DNA of 41,721 bases, taken from Flavobacterium sp. J27. GTDB lineage: Bacteria; Bacteroidota; Bacteroidia; Flavobacteriales; Flavobacteriaceae. Within the stretch, counting starts at the first letter, position 1. Each line of letters starts with the position of its first letter. Shown piece after piece: positions 40,937 through 41,721 of the stretch. The DNA lies in the NCBI RefSeq assembly GCF_004303025.1, contig NZ_PJQW01000002.1:189416-231136 (forward strand), given 5' to 3'. The position numbers and the translations under genes were made by a program. The notes beneath the pieces were generated by a model. It searched no databases, was not told where the DNA came from, and worked only from the letters and a program-made list of their open reading frames with translations.

Positions 40937-41721
40937 ATGAGTGTTCTAGTTAATAAAGATTCAAAGATAATTGTTCAAGGTTTCACAGGGAGTGAAGGAA
41001 CTTTCCACGCTTCTCAAATGATTGAGTATGGTACAAATGTAGTAGGAGGTGTTACACCAGGAAAAGGTGGAAGTACCCATTTAGATAAACCTGTTTTCAA
41101 CACAGTTCAAGAAGCTGTTGAAAAAGCAGGAGCTAATACATCAATTATTTTTGTTCCACCAGCTTTTGCTGCTGATGCAATTATGGAAGCTGCTGATGCA
41201 GGTATAAAAGTTATCATTTGTATTACCGAAGGTATTCCTGTAGCAGATATGATTAAAGCATACGATTATATTAAATCAAGAGATTGCCGTTTAGTAGGAC
41301 CAAACTGTCCAGGAGTAATAACTCCAGAAGAAGCAAAAGTAGGTATCATGCCAGGTTTTGTATTTAAAAAAGGAAAAGTAGGTATCGTTTCTAAATCTGG
41401 TACATTAACATATGAAGCTGCTGATCAAGTAGTAAAACAAGGGTTAGGTATTACTACAGCTATTGGTATTGGTGGTGACCCAATTATTGGTACTACAACT
41501 AAAGAAGCTGTTGAATTATTAATGAATGATCCAGAAACTGAATGTATCATCATGATTGGTGAAATTGGAGGTCAATTAGAAGCTGATGCAGCTCGTTGGG
41601 TAAAAGCTGATGGTAACCGTAAACCTGTTGTAGGTTTTATTGCAGGTGAAACGGCTCCAAAAGGAAGAACTATGGGGCATGCTGGTGCAATTGTAGGTGG
41701 AGCAGATGATACAGCAGAAGC
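40937..41721 (+). CDS. sucD: Succinate-CoA ligase subunit alpha, 5' part
   Basis: Partial: the frame runs open to the right edge after 261 complete codons of an expected 290 or so. The protein opens [20 protein letters not shown], the CoA-binding Rossmann start, with GGVTPGKGG following. [18 protein letters not shown] and [10 protein letters not shown] are family signatures, and the phosphohistidine is His248 in MGHAGAI. With SucC it forms the TCA-cycle enzyme making ATP or GTP from succinyl-CoA. It has its own promoter box and starts 92 bases after the NTF2-like gene. Confidence 0.95.
   Translation, partial: MSVLVNKDSKIIVQGFTGSEGTFHASQMIEYGTNVVGGVTPGKGGSTHLDKPVFNTVQEAVEKAGANTSIIFVPPAFAADAIMEAADAGIKVIICITEGIPVADMIKAYDYIKSRDCRLVGPNCPGVITPEEAKVGIMPGFVFKKGKVGIVSKSGTLTYEAADQVVKQGLGITTAIGIGGDPIIGTTTKEAVELLMNDPETECIIMIGEIGGQLEADAARWVKADGNRKPVVGFIAGETAPKGRTMGHAGAIVGGADDTAE

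Overview
The window is AT-rich DNA from a member of the Bacteroidota, most probably Flavobacteriaceae (Flavobacterium-like). The evidence is a PorX-type response regulator with a PglZ domain, a fused LpxC-FabZ, tandem GH92 mannosidases, small conserved flavobacterial families (DUF3822 and DUF4258 types), and many promoters with the Bacteroidota -7 box TAnnTTTG. No phage, transposase or CRISPR array is visible. It looks like ordinary chromosome with one accessory-looking operon at the left edge.

Layout. 1-4332 (+): the 3' part of a LodA/GoxA-like quinoprotein amino-acid oxidase gene, a small unrecognised gene, a LodB-like flavoprotein, and a lipoprotein with one heme c motif, together a likely redox module. 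4455-7677: a small conserved gene, the RNase P RNA (4881-5189), a small acidic ORF, and the rsmD / DUF3822 / membrane-protein operon (-). 7796-12818: RecD-like helicase, kdsB with a small membrane protein, a spermidine-synthase-like methyltransferase, a PlsC acyltransferase, a lipoprotein. 12893-15922: an XRE regulator and an M14 carboxypeptidase diverge from a 310-base region with at least six copies of an operator-like palindrome (TTACA-NN-TGTAA); an Lrp regulator and a DinB protein follow. 15975-20184 (-): an acidic protein, a deoxyhypusine-synthase-like gene directly behind a biosynthetic arginine decarboxylase, and aroB. 20265-24483: proline dehydrogenase, a DJ-1/PfpI protein, an SH3-like lipoprotein, and a divergent nitroreductase/HxlR pair. 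24484-29620 (-): two tandem GH92 glycosidases and a small secreted protein. 29729-33951 (-): tRNA-Val with a duplicated terminator hairpin, a DUF4258-type protein, alanine dehydrogenase, tsaE, porX. 34314-41721 (+): HD phosphohydrolase, lpxD, lpxC-fabZ, lpxA, efp, a second LpxD-like gene, an NTF2-like protein and sucD, which runs off the right edge.

Themes. Lipid A and outer-membrane assembly dominate the right end (lpxD, lpxC-fabZ, lpxA, a second LpxD-like gene), with kdsB supplying CMP-Kdo at the left. Polyamine synthesis is represented by speA plus the DHS homologue. Amino-acid and glycan use is represented by proline and alanine dehydrogenases, the GH92 pair and the LodA-like module.

The parts most worth a second look are the LodA/LodB/cytochrome module, the operator array at 13372-13674, the speA-DHS pair without an agmatinase, and the duplicated hairpins beside tRNA-Val. 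Gene identities come from motif recognition by eye; no database search was run.
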